61,728 bases of DNA from Prevotella sp. (GTDB taxonomy: Bacteria; Bacteroidota; Bacteroidia; Bacteroidales; Bacteroidaceae): positions 1 through 61,728 of the forward strand of contig JAFYYV010000010.1 of NCBI GenBank assembly GCA_017557405.1, given 5' to 3'. The position numbers and the translations under genes were made by a program. The notes under the pieces are model-generated. The model was not told the DNA's origin. It made no database searches and saw only the letters and a program-made list of their open reading frames with translations. Shown here in pieces: positions 15,451 through 24,320 of this stretch. Every line of letters starts with the position of its first letter. The stretch's first letter is position 1.

Positions 15451-17190
15451 TTATTCGACAGTGCAATAGATCTTGTCGCTAGTCTTGCGAGTGGGATAGA
15501 GCTTGATGGTGTTGCCCACCACAGTGATGTTGTCGCCATTGGCAACGAGGTCGTCCAATGTGGCACCACCGAGGTTGATGCCCCAGTCGCTGTTGACGCG
15601 GAACTTCCAACCGTTGGCATTCACACCAGCACCAGTAGCTTCATAGCAGAAATCGGTAGCATTCCATGTCATTTCGACATCGCCACCCCAGCCATTGAAG
15701 TCGCCGATGATACCCATCTTGTTCACTTTGACGCCATTGAGCGTCTTTGCTGCGAGGTCGAGCGTCACAAAATAGACACCCTCGCCAGCTGAAGCCTTGA
15801 AGTTGTCGCCCGTCTTCTCAAAGTCGCCGGTGACTTCATTCATGTTATTGCTGTTGAGTTGGCTGTCATCGCCCCAGTCGCCAGCAACCTTTTGGAATTT
15901 GAATTCCACTCCCCATCCGTTCGGGTCGGCCACATAGAGGAAGCCTGTGTAAACACCGTCCTCGCTGACAAGAGCAACTTTTTGGTCAGAAGCCGACCAT
16001 CCGTCGGTAGCACCGATGAAGTAGACGAACTGCTCGAAGTTGACAGCCTTGTACGACCATGTGAGTTCCATCATGTTGAAGGTCAAGTCGTAGTACTTGG
16101 CGCCAGGAACAGCCTCGATGACAAAGTCGCCACCGCCGTTGTTGTAGACGAATGTACCTGGAGTAGCACCAGCTGCCAGACATCCACTCCAATCGCCACC
16201 CAAACCTGACTCAGGCGTCATCTTGAACTGGATGTTACCACCATCCTCGGGAGCGGGGATACGGCAAGTGAACGTCGGGTTGCTATATGGATCACCACCA
16301 TTGTTGGTCAGTTTGTAGCTGGTGTCGTTATTGTTCCATCCATTCAGGGTACCAGTGAAATAGTAGGCAGGTTCGATGTTGATGAGCAGAGCTTTGGCTT
16401 CCCAGGTCTGGTCGAGCATATTGAAGACGAGGTCGTAGAATACAGCACCCTCAACAGCAGGAATGACCAGGTCGCCACCAGCATTCTTGTAAACGAACTT
16501 ACCATCCTCAGCACCAGCTGCCAGACATCCACTCCAGTCACCACCCAAGCCAGACTCGGGCGTTATCTTGAATTTGACGTCACTACCATCCTCGGGAGCG
16601 GGGATGCGGCAGGTGAAGATAGGATTCTCGTAAGGATCACTACCGTCGTTGGTGAGTTTGTAGTCAGTGTTGGTGTTGTCCCAGCCGTTAATCGTGCCAG
16701 TCAAGTAGTAGGCGGCCTCGATTTCGGGTGCCTCGGGAATAGCCTTGATGTTGAATGCCTCAGAGACGGTGACAATACTTTGTCCATTAGCATCGTAGTA
16801 AGCACGTACAACGGCCTCCACAGCACGTTCAACAGGACGCTTGCCAAATGCACCTTCGATAATGGAAGTGAGTTCTTCGGTAGACATAGCACCTTCAGCC
16901 GACAGGTCGTAAACCACGTTGTCGATGGTGATGGTGTAGCCCTTGAATATAGCATTCTCGTCGCTCACAGTAGGAGCCTTGATTTGGCAAACTTGTACTA
17001 ATTCGTTTGCAACTTCTGCCAAGTTGATGGTTGCTACTTCTGTGATGGAACCATTACCGAAGGCTACAGTTTGAGGAGTCTCTGGGGCAGAAGTCAGTGG
17101 ACCGGCAATGCCGTCCATGAAGTCCTGATCGCATGATGTGAATGCGATCGAGGACAACAGGGCGATAGATGCAAATAATATCTTTTTCAT
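15451..17190 (-). CDS. SusF-like starch-binding outer-membrane lipoprotein
   Basis: This is a 579-residue surface lipoprotein that probably binds starch next to SusC and SusD. The signal peptide ends in the lipobox FTSC with Cys20. The N-terminal domain (about 25-155) is SusE/F type. Two highly similar tandem domains follow at about 159-272 and 273-388, sharing blocks such as TFTCRIPAPEDG and TPESGLGGDWSGCLAAGA. Two more beta-sandwich domains lie in the C-terminal part (about 390-500 and 500-579, the last with IIGDFNGWGG). Tandem starch-binding domains are what SusF is known for. It is the last gene of susC-susD-susE-susF, 34 bp after the SusE-like gene and before a terminator. The near-identical pair suggests a recent internal duplication. 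Confidence 0.9.
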   Translation of the reverse strand: MKKILFASIALLSSIAFTSCDQDFMDGIAGPLTSAPETPQTVAFGNGSITEVATINLAEVANELVQVCQIKAPTVSDENAIFKGYTITIDNVVYDLSAEGAMSTEELTSIIEGAFGKRPVERAVEAVVRAYYDANGQSIVTVSEAFNIKAIPEAPEIEAAYYLTGTINGWDNTNTDYKLTNDGSDPYENPIFTCRIPAPEDGSDVKFKITPESGLGGDWSGCLAAGAEDGKFVYKNAGGDLVIPAVEGAVFYDLVFNMLDQTWEAKALLINIEPAYYFTGTLNGWNNNDTSYKLTNNGGDPYSNPTFTCRIPAPEDGGNIQFKMTPESGLGGDWSGCLAAGATPGTFVYNNGGGDFVIEAVPGAKYYDLTFNMMELTWSYKAVNFEQFVYFIGATDGWSASDQKVALVSEDGVYTGFLYVADPNGWGVEFKFQKVAGDWGDDSQLNSNNMNEVTGDFEKTGDNFKASAGEGVYFVTLDLAAKTLNGVKVNKMGIIGDFNGWGGDVEMTWNATDFCYEATGAGVNANGWKFRVNSDWGINLGGATLDDLVANGDNITVVGNTIKLYPTRKTSDKIYCTVE

Positions 17191-17224
17191 ATTCTTTTCT
17201 ATTACCGTTAATAATGTTCTTGAT

Positions 17225-18337
17225 TTAGAGCTTGGTGAAGACTACCTTGTGAGCTCCCTCGTAAGTGATATAGAGCTGGATCTTGTACTTGCCGGCTGCA
17301 TCGATGGCGATGTTGGGACCATCCTGAGTGAGGTCGTTGATGTCACCACCCCAGTTGATAGCCCAGTCGTCGTTGGCGCGGAACTTCAGTTCATCGGCAG
17401 CGAGATCCATCTCGACTTCCCATGCACCTGTCTCTGGGTTGTAGGTCATGTCGGTGTCATCGTTCCAACCACCTTCTTGTGCAGGACCAACCACACCGAT
17501 AGTGTTGATGGGTGTCAACGAGTAAGTGAGGTCGACCAGACTCATCTCCATCTTGTAGAAGCCCGGTGCAGGAACAATGAGGTTGCCAGCCTGAGCCTCC
17601 AGTTTGCCGTCTTCGCTGCCAGCACCCCAATCGGGAGCATCCCAACTGTCTTCGTGGCTGCGGAACTTGAACTCGGCATTCAGGTAAGCAAAGCCAGTAT
17701 AGACACCATTGAATATATCATCCTCAACAGCACTGCGCAGTGGATGTACAGTAGCCCAGCCGCTGTCATCGCCAATAGCATAGACAAACTCTTCATAAGA
17801 AGAAGTCACCTTGAAGCTCGGAACAACGTTGATTTTCACAACATTCGAGTAGACGGCGGGAATGGAATTGTCGGCCAGTGTAGCCTTGCAACGGAAGTAT
17901 ACGAGCATGCTGGCAGGCACTTGACTCTCTTCTTCCCAGTTCTCCAATGCGATGATGGCACGATTGATGGCAGATGCACTGAGACTACCGGAAACCGTCT
18001 GGAAACTGCCAGAAAGGTCTACGTAGGAGGCAGGAGTGATCTCATTACCTTCTTCATCGAACACTGCATCGGTGAACGTACCATCGACAGAGAGTTGGAA
18101 AGCGTAGACAGTGGCCAGCGTCATGCCATAGTTGGGCTGGCTCCATGTAAAGTTCACGTTGCTGCTGGTAGCTAGGTCCGTGAGCTGCTCAGCATAGGCC
18201 GGAGTGTTCAAGACAAACTCCGAGGTCATATTGCTGGTGTCAAGTATGGGATTGTCCTCGCGGTCGGAATCACACGATGTTATCATCAGTGCGCCCATGG
18301 CAAAAAACAAACCGCTCAGAAAATATTTTGCTTTCAT
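17225..18337 (-). CDS. SusE-like starch-binding outer-membrane lipoprotein
   Basis: This is a 370-residue lipoprotein with a signal peptide and lipobox MITSC (Cys22) followed by Asp residues, as in surface-exposed Bacteroidetes lipoproteins. The N-terminal SusE domain (about 30-160) has the FTWSQPNYGM segment. Two C-terminal domains (about 180-275 and 280-370) resemble the starch-binding domains of SusE and SusF; the last reads NTIGVVGPAQEGGW and KFRANDDWAINWGG. The latter is close to the last domain of the SusF-like neighbour (KFRVNSDWGINLGG). The start at 18337 is chosen because the upstream nine in-frame residues would extend the signal peptide. It lies 36 bp after susD. Confidence 0.9.
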   Translation of the reverse strand: MKAKYFLSGLFFAMGALMITSCDSDREDNPILDTSNMTSEFVLNTPAYAEQLTDLATSSNVNFTWSQPNYGMTLATVYAFQLSVDGTFTDAVFDEEGNEITPASYVDLSGSFQTVSGSLSASAINRAIIALENWEEESQVPASMLVYFRCKATLADNSIPAVYSNVVKINVVPSFKVTSSYEEFVYAIGDDSGWATVHPLRSAVEDDIFNGVYTGFAYLNAEFKFRSHEDSWDAPDWGAGSEDGKLEAQAGNLIVPAPGFYKMEMSLVDLTYSLTPINTIGVVGPAQEGGWNDDTDMTYNPETGAWEVEMDLAADELKFRANDDWAINWGGDINDLTQDGPNIAIDAAGKYKIQLYITYEGAHKVVFTKL

Positions 18338-18373
18338 CTTTATCTTGTTTTTGGAATTCAACAATAGTAAATA

Positions 18374-20041
18374 TTAGTATCCAGGATTCTGAACAAGGTT
18401 CGAATTCGACATGACATCACTCGAAGCCAACGGGAACAAATTGTACTTGTTGTCAACAGCATGTGGTGTTCCAATATTACTGTTCATTCCCTTGTGATCC
18501 CAGAGGTAATCTGCAGAGGTGAGTTGGTTGAAACGCACAAGGTCGGTACGACGTTGGCATTCCCAAGCCAGTTCACGAGCACGCTCGTCAATGATGTCCT
18601 GCTTTGTAGGATTCGTGATAGAACTGATACCTGCACGGTTGCGAATCTCATTGAACTTGGCGATGCCGTCGATGCCGCTCACACCACCAACCACCTGACA
18701 CTCGACCAACATCAGATAAACATCAGCCAAACGGAAGATGGGGAAGTCGGTGTCGGGGAAGGAGTTCACACCCTTCAGCAATTCAGTGAGTTTCTCTTTT
18801 GCTACGGTGTTTTGAGCATCTTCTGCCACAGCCTCGGCCACAAGACGTACTTCACTCAACTTGGAACCGTTGATGAGACTACCATCTGCCTTCAGGTTGG
18901 TGAACTTTTGGAAAGCATAACCACTATAGAATTCACCAATGTCCTCGATTTCCTTGGTCTGACCATCGGTAAAGAACACAGCACGACGGTCGGCAGCAGA
19001 GAACTTGTCAACAAACTCAGGAGTCACGCGGATACCACCCCAACCATTGCCACCAAGTCCCATGTCGTAGTAGGCCATATTGCCGCCTGTTGCAGCATTG
19101 ACAATGAATGTCGTACCACCATAACCCTGTGTCTGGAGATGATCTTGGTAGACGCTGAAGATGAGTTCGTGACCGACACCCAGGCATTGGTCGTTATCGG
19201 CACCAAACATCTTGAAGTAGTCAGCCTGCGACTCAAGCTTGTAGCCCAGGTCGATGACCTTTTTGCAGTATTCTGCACACTTGGCATAGTTCGGAGCTCC
19301 TGCATAGACACCTGCATTCAGGTAGAGCTTGGCCAAAATCATGTAGGCCATACCCTTGCCAGCACGGTATTTCTCAGGATTGGCGGGAAGTTGCTCTGCG
19401 CACTCTTCCATGTCTTTCACCAGCCACTCGAACAATTCGGCACGACTGATTTGCTGAGGATTGGCACCACCCACTTCTGTATTCTCATCGATGAAAGGCA
19501 CATTGCCGAAGAGGTCGATGGCGTGCAGATAGCTCAGACCACGCAAGGCACGAGCCTCGGCGCGATACTGTTGCATAGTGGGATCGCTGCTATTCGAGGC
19601 TTTGCCAATCTGGCGCATCACCTCGTTGCAGAGAGAAATTTGATAGAATACACGGCTGTATGCAGCAGTTACAAAAACGTCGCTGCTGGTCCACTGCAGT
19701 CCGTGCAGATCTTTGATAGTTTGGTCGTTCCAACCAATGACACACTCATCAGTAGGCAGTTCCTGCATGTAGAAAAGGGCGCGCAGATATTGACCGAAAC
19801 CACCATCGATACCCGAAATGTCGGGCGATCCACTCTCACCGTCGGGTGAACTGACTGAGAGAGCTGAGTAGCACTTGGCCAGTAGTTGGTTGTATTGCTC
19901 GATACCTGTCAGCACGTTTTCAGGCGTGTCGAGGTTGGGGTCGATAGGCGTCACGTCCAAGTCGCCCACACACGAATTGAAGGAAACGGCAGCAGCAAAG
20001 GCAAAGCTTACAATTCCAATTTTCTTTATGTTGAATTTCAT
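18374..20041 (-). CDS. susD: SusD-family starch-binding lipoprotein
   Basis: This is a 555-residue outer-membrane lipoprotein of the SusD/RagB family, the lid of the SusC channel. It has a signal peptide with lipobox FNSC (Cys24), then the helical TPR-like core (RAEARALRGLSYLHAIDLFG near residues 160-180) and the C-terminal region with FPIFRLADVYLMLVE and REL-AWECQRRTDLVRF. The flanking SusE/F-like genes, amylases and GH97 make starch or malto-oligosaccharides the most likely ligand. It is co-transcribed with susC, 19 bp downstream of it. Confidence 0.95.
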   Translation of the reverse strand: MKFNIKKIGIVSFAFAAAVSFNSCVGDLDVTPIDPNLDTPENVLTGIEQYNQLLAKCYSALSVSSPDGESGSPDISGIDGGFGQYLRALFYMQELPTDECVIGWNDQTIKDLHGLQWTSSDVFVTAAYSRVFYQISLCNEVMRQIGKASNSSDPTMQQYRAEARALRGLSYLHAIDLFGNVPFIDENTEVGGANPQQISRAELFEWLVKDMEECAEQLPANPEKYRAGKGMAYMILAKLYLNAGVYAGAPNYAKCAEYCKKVIDLGYKLESQADYFKMFGADNDQCLGVGHELIFSVYQDHLQTQGYGGTTFIVNAATGGNMAYYDMGLGGNGWGGIRVTPEFVDKFSAADRRAVFFTDGQTKEIEDIGEFYSGYAFQKFTNLKADGSLINGSKLSEVRLVAEAVAEDAQNTVAKEKLTELLKGVNSFPDTDFPIFRLADVYLMLVECQVVGGVSGIDGIAKFNEIRNRAGISSITNPTKQDIIDERARELAWECQRRTDLVRFNQLTSADYLWDHKGMNSNIGTPHAVDNKYNLFPLASSDVMSNSNLVQNPGY

Positions 20042-20060
20042 ATTCTTGTCCTCCTATTGA

Positions 20061-23027
20061 TTAAAAGTTAAAGCTTGCACCTACGAGGAAGTTGCGCGAA
20101 CGCGGATACATGTTGTTGTCGATACCATTAGCCACTTCGGGGTCAACGCCCTTGTAGTTGGTAATCGTAAACACATTCTGAGCGGTGAAGTGTACACGTG
20201 CCCAATCACAAATGTTGTAGGCGAGTGTCACCTTGTCGAGTTTCAGGAACGAAGCGTTCTGCACGTAATAGTCGCTCTTGTACTGAGCTTGGGAGAAGTT
20301 GGTAAACGGAGCAGTTGACACGCGGTTGGCGATGAAGCTGTTAGTCCACATGTCAGCCTTCATCTCAGCGTCTGAAGCCACGTTGTTGTATACGTAGTTG
20401 CCAAGGCTTGAGCGCAGGGCTGCTGAGAGCGTCCACTTCTTATAACTTAACTCGGTGTTGAAACCGATGTTCACGTCAGCATCGGGCTTGTAATACACGT
20501 AACGGTCGTCATCGGTAATCTGTCCGTCGCCATTGCGGTCCACATAGAGGCCCTCGAGAGGTTTGCCATTTTGGTCGTAAACTTGCTGGAATACATAGAA
20601 CGAGTTGAGTGGGTTGCCCACCTTCTGTATCTGGACGTTGTTACCCACACCACCCGAGATGCCACCTGTCTCTACACCTGGATAGGTGGGGTCGTCGCTG
20701 GCGGTCAACTTGGTGATCTCATTCTTGTTGTATGCCACGTTCACGCCTACCTCCCAGCGGAAGTCTTTCTGCTCGATGGGAACTACGTTCAGAGCCACTT
20801 CTATACCCTTGTTCTCCATGTCACCGACGTTCTGCAGCAGATAGTTGGTCAGGTTTGTTCCTCCCGACACGGGCACGTAGTTCAATAGGTCGTTTGTGAC
20901 ACGCTTGTACACATCGACGCTACCATTGATGCGGTTGTTCCAGAAGCCGAAGTCCAGACCGATGTTATAGGTAGTTGTCTCCTCCCACTTAATCTGAGCG
21001 GCATAGCCTTTCGGTGTAATGGGGATGATAACGTTGTTTCCAAACATGTAGTTAGAACCTTGGTTTATATGATAGGTCGGAATGGAGGGATAGTCACCCT
21101 GTCCGATATTCTGCTGACCTGTGACACCATAACCCAGACGAAGCTTCAAGTTCGACAGCCAGTCTGCGTTGCGTAGGAACGGCTCCTCGTTAATGCGCCA
21201 TGCAAAAGCAGCTGATGGGAACAGACCCCACTTGTTGTTCTGGAAGCGTGATGTTCCATCGTCACGCAGAGTAAAGGTGAGCAGATAGCGGTCCATAAAC
21301 GTGTAGTTCAAACGGCCGTAGAATGAAACCAGATAACTCTCGGTCTTGAACAGCGGTGTGTAGTTGAACTCTATGCCGCTGCCATCGTTGGCGCACTTGT
21401 AGTCAGTTGTCTCGTTGTAGAAATGCTGCCAGCTGTAACCACCGAGGATGTCGAAGCGGCTGTTGATTTCTTTCAGTTCCTTGGCATATGCCAGATAGAA
21501 TTCCAGTGTCTTGTCCTCACGCTTCTGAGTGTATTTTTCCCAAAGGCCACTACCATTTTGTGTCTTGTCGTGGTAGGAGATCTCACTGAACTGGTTGGTC
21601 ACATTCCATCCCGATGTGGTAGAGTAGTCAAGACCAAGGTTCAAGTTAGCGCGAAGTCCCTCGAGGAACTTGAACTTATAATCGAACTGTGCGTTGCCAA
21701 CGAAACGACGAATGTAGCTGTCTCTGTTCTGCTGCTCCAATTGGGCAACAGGGTTCAATATAGACATCGTGTTGGGTGCGCCATTTTGCATCCAGTAGTG
21801 ATAGCTGCCATCTTCGTTGTACACAGGCTTCAACGGGTTGTACTTCACGGCCGAACCAATGGCACCCTCGTCGGCAAACGAGTTGTGCGTAAATACGCCC
21901 TTACCGTTCAGGTTGATGGTCAGGCGATCGTTCAACAGCGTTGGTGTCAGGTTGACGCCCAGCGTTCCACGGTTCATGTTCGTTGTCTTCAGCGTACCAT
22001 CGTTGTTCAGGAATCCCGCGCTTACGCGATATGGCATCTTGAAGTCTGAGTTTTTAGCTACATAACCACCTGTCACGCTGGCGTTGATTTCCTCTGAGAA
22101 AGCAGTGCGATAAATCTCGTCCTGCCACTTGGTGTTGTAATACACTCCGTTCACGCCTAGGGCGGCAACTGCGTCGGCATTGTCGCCATAGTTTGCCATG
22201 AAGAAGTCCTTGAAAGCATCACCCTGCAACACGTCAACTTTCTTAGCAACCGTCTTGAATGTGCCAGTCAAGTCAATGTTCACGCGGGGCTTAGAACCTG
22301 CTTTACCTTTCTTGGTGGTGATCAGAATCACACCGTTTGATGCACGGCTACCATAGATGGCAGTTGCCGAAGCATCTTTCAGAATAGAGAAACTCTCGAT
22401 GTCGTTCGGGTTGATGGTGTTCAACACATCACCACCGCTAATTCCTGTCGAGCTGATGGGTAGACCATCAATCACGATTAACGGGTCGTTAGAAGCCGAG
22501 AGTGACGAACCTCCACGGATGCGGATAGTGGAGCCGGCACCTGGTGCACCACTGTTTGTCGTAATCTGCACACCTGGGGTCTTACCTTGTAGAAGGTCTG
22601 CGGGTGATGTTGCCAAACCTTTATTCAGTTGATCGGCCTCCACCGACATCACTGAACCTGTTGCATCACTCTTTTTCACCGTACCATAACCGATGACCAC
22701 CACGTCTTTCAGCAGTTGGGCGTCGTCTTGGAGTACGATGTTCACACGGGGAGCAGCGGCAACCTGGGCTTCTTGATAGCCCACATACGTCACCGTAATT
22801 GTAGCACCGCTGTTCGCTTTCACCTGGAAGTTACCGTCAAAGTCGGTAATCACACCGCCCTGCTGTCCTGCGACGCGCACGGTGGCACCGATGATGGGTT
22901 CGCCGGTAGCATCCTTCACATTGCCATTCACAGTAATCTGCTGTGCAAAGGCGCTGACAGAGAGAATCAGCCCACATATCAATGCGAGCATCCTCTGAGG
23001 CATTGTAAATTTTACCTGCTTCATCAT
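20061..23027 (-). CDS. susC: SusC-family TonB-dependent outer-membrane transporter
   Basis: This is a 988-residue TonB-dependent transporter, predicted to import malto-oligosaccharides with SusD. After a signal peptide (cleavage near AFAQ) come the carboxypeptidase-like domain (ITVNGNVKDATGEPIIGATV, then YVGYQE, about 28-100) and the plug with VVVIGYGTVKKSDATGS and DASATAIYGSRASNGV. The barrel runs to the C-terminus and ends FLVGASFNF, with the terminal aromatic residue expected for outer-membrane proteins. Two ATG codons in a row leave the exact start one residue uncertain. It is the first gene of the sus operon, divergent from the LacI gene, with a LacI-type operator in the shared gap. Confidence 0.96.
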   Translation of the reverse strand: MMKQVKFTMPQRMLALICGLILSVSAFAQQITVNGNVKDATGEPIIGATVRVAGQQGGVITDFDGNFQVKANSGATITVTYVGYQEAQVAAAPRVNIVLQDDAQLLKDVVVIGYGTVKKSDATGSVMSVEADQLNKGLATSPADLLQGKTPGVQITTNSGAPGAGSTIRIRGGSSLSASNDPLIVIDGLPISSTGISGGDVLNTINPNDIESFSILKDASATAIYGSRASNGVILITTKKGKAGSKPRVNIDLTGTFKTVAKKVDVLQGDAFKDFFMANYGDNADAVAALGVNGVYYNTKWQDEIYRTAFSEEINASVTGGYVAKNSDFKMPYRVSAGFLNNDGTLKTTNMNRGTLGVNLTPTLLNDRLTINLNGKGVFTHNSFADEGAIGSAVKYNPLKPVYNEDGSYHYWMQNGAPNTMSILNPVAQLEQQNRDSYIRRFVGNAQFDYKFKFLEGLRANLNLGLDYSTTSGWNVTNQFSEISYHDKTQNGSGLWEKYTQKREDKTLEFYLAYAKELKEINSRFDILGGYSWQHFYNETTDYKCANDGSGIEFNYTPLFKTESYLVSFYGRLNYTFMDRYLLTFTLRDDGTSRFQNNKWGLFPSAAFAWRINEEPFLRNADWLSNLKLRLGYGVTGQQNIGQGDYPSIPTYHINQGSNYMFGNNVIIPITPKGYAAQIKWEETTTYNIGLDFGFWNNRINGSVDVYKRVTNDLLNYVPVSGGTNLTNYLLQNVGDMENKGIEVALNVVPIEQKDFRWEVGVNVAYNKNEITKLTASDDPTYPGVETGGISGGVGNNVQIQKVGNPLNSFYVFQQVYDQNGKPLEGLYVDRNGDGQITDDDRYVYYKPDADVNIGFNTELSYKKWTLSAALRSSLGNYVYNNVASDAEMKADMWTNSFIANRVSTAPFTNFSQAQYKSDYYVQNASFLKLDKVTLAYNICDWARVHFTAQNVFTITNYKGVDPEVANGIDNNMYPRSRNFLVGASFNF

Positions 23028-23086
23028 TACTACATTTTTAGTTATTGTTAAGTTATTGCTAATAGTCGATTTATAGTTTCATGGTG

Positions 23087-23094
23087 CAAAGATA
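23087..23094 (-). promoter_or_regulatory. -7 promoter box of the sus operon (TATCTTTG)
   Basis: On the minus strand TATCTTTG fits TAnnTTTG exactly, 59 bases before the susC ATG. A TTTG -33 box is absent at the right spacing, which fits a promoter that needs an activator. Confidence 0.7.
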
Positions 23095-23148
23095 ATTTTC
23101 TTTCCAATACGATGTACTTTTTTTTCTGTTTTTCCGTTATATTAATTG

Positions 23149-23162
23149 TGCAATCGTTTGCA
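23149..23162 (-). promoter_or_regulatory. LacI-type operator of the sus operon
   Basis: In susC orientation the site reads TGCAAACGATTGCA, a 14-bp element with TGCAA/TTGCA arms and a central CG. Exactly 54 bp separate it from the susC -7 box. It also lies about 55 bp upstream of the divergent lacI-side -7 box, so it could act on both. Confidence 0.88.
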
Positions 23163-23217
23163 TTTCGAAAATGTAGTTAATTCATGTTGTGGTGTACTAC
23201 TATTAAGATGAATTTCC

Positions 23218-23225
23218 TAAATTTG
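23218..23225 (+). promoter_or_regulatory. -7 promoter box of the LacI-MFS-PAP2 unit (TAAATTTG)
   Basis: TAAATTTG matches the -7 consensus and lies 29 bases before the regulator ATG. No standard -33 box is seen. Confidence 0.55.
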
Positions 23226-23254
23226 CAATCAGAACACTACTGACCATCCGAAAA

Positions 23255-24280
23255 ATGAATGAACATGTGCCCATAACAATGAAGGATATTGCCAGAGAAT
23301 TAGGAGTCTCCGTGGCAACCGTTTCGCGTGCGCTGAAAGATAGTCCACGCATCAGTGCAGGGCAACGCGAGCGTATCAAAACATACGCGCGCGAACATCA
23401 TTTTTTTCCTAATGTCATAGCCGAAAGTTTGCGCAACTCGCGAGTGAAACCACAGAAGCTCATAGGGGTTATTATTCCGCAGTTTGCACATTATTATTTT
23501 TCATCCATTCTCAGTGGAATTGAAGAAGAGGCTTCGGCGCATGGCTATAACATCTTGGTGGCTCAGAGTGACGAGAAATACGACCGTGAGGTGCGCATTT
23601 GCCGTGCATTTTACGAAAACAAAGTGTGTGGAATCATCGTCTCACAGGCCAAGGACACCATGTGCTACGATCATTTCCAAATGTTGATTGACCAAGGCGT
23701 ACCATTGGTATTCTATGACCGCATTTGCACAGGGGTAAATGCTAGTCGTGTAGTAGTCGACGACTACATGGGCGCATACAATGCAGTGAACCATCTCATC
23801 AACACAGGCTGTCGGCGCATCGCGTTCTATGGTTCATCGATGACGCTCGAGATATCGAAGAATCGTTTCAACGGTTATAAGGACGCCCTACTGAAAAATG
23901 GATTGCCTTTGCATGAGCAGTGGATGCGCTTTTGTGACAATCGTATTGATGCGGAGTCTATCACCCCCGACATTCTCTCGCAAGAAGAAATTCCCGATGC
24001 CTTCTTTGCAGTGAACGACGATACTGCCATCGGCATTCTCTATACGGCGAAACGTATGGGTTATCGAGTCCCCGAGGACATTTCCATTTGTGGTTTCACT
24101 AATGGTCAACGTGCAGTAGCTTGCGATCCCATGCTGACTACTGTGGAGCAACGAGGTATTACGGTGGGGGAGGAGGCCGCAAACATTCTCATTAGTCAAG
24201 TGGAAGGAGCGTTGCCGCGCAACCATGTTGAAAAGCGGGTCGTTCGCACGCGTCTCATCATTCGAGGAACAACTAGATAA
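23255..24280 (+). CDS. LacI-family transcriptional regulator of starch genes
   Basis: This is a 341-residue cytoplasmic regulator. The N-terminal LacI helix-turn-helix is clear (MKDIARELGVSVATVSRALK, about 9-28) with the hinge helix near NVIAESLRNSR (53-63). The remainder is a periplasmic-binding-protein-like sugar-binding domain (LIGVIIPQFAHYYFSSIL near 70, DAFFAVNDDTAIG near 250, ISICGFTN near 275). It is divergent from susC and first in a unit with a sugar permease. Three matching LacI-type operators sit in front of susC, malQ and the amylase unit, so it is the obvious candidate to bind them. The ligand is probably maltose or a malto-oligosaccharide; whether it activates or represses is not settled by sequence. 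Confidence 0.93.
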   Translation: MNEHVPITMKDIARELGVSVATVSRALKDSPRISAGQRERIKTYAREHHFFPNVIAESLRNSRVKPQKLIGVIIPQFAHYYFSSILSGIEEEASAHGYNILVAQSDEKYDREVRICRAFYENKVCGIIVSQAKDTMCYDHFQMLIDQGVPLVFYDRICTGVNASRVVVDDYMGAYNAVNHLINTGCRRIAFYGSSMTLEISKNRFNGYKDALLKNGLPLHEQWMRFCDNRIDAESITPDILSQEEIPDAFFAVNDDTAIGILYTAKRMGYRVPEDISICGFTNGQRAVACDPMLTTVEQRGITVGEEAANILISQVEGALPRNHVEKRVVRTRLIIRGTTR

Positions 24281-24320
24281 TGCATTCTACAAGATGAATA
24301 ATCAAACAATATGAATTAAT

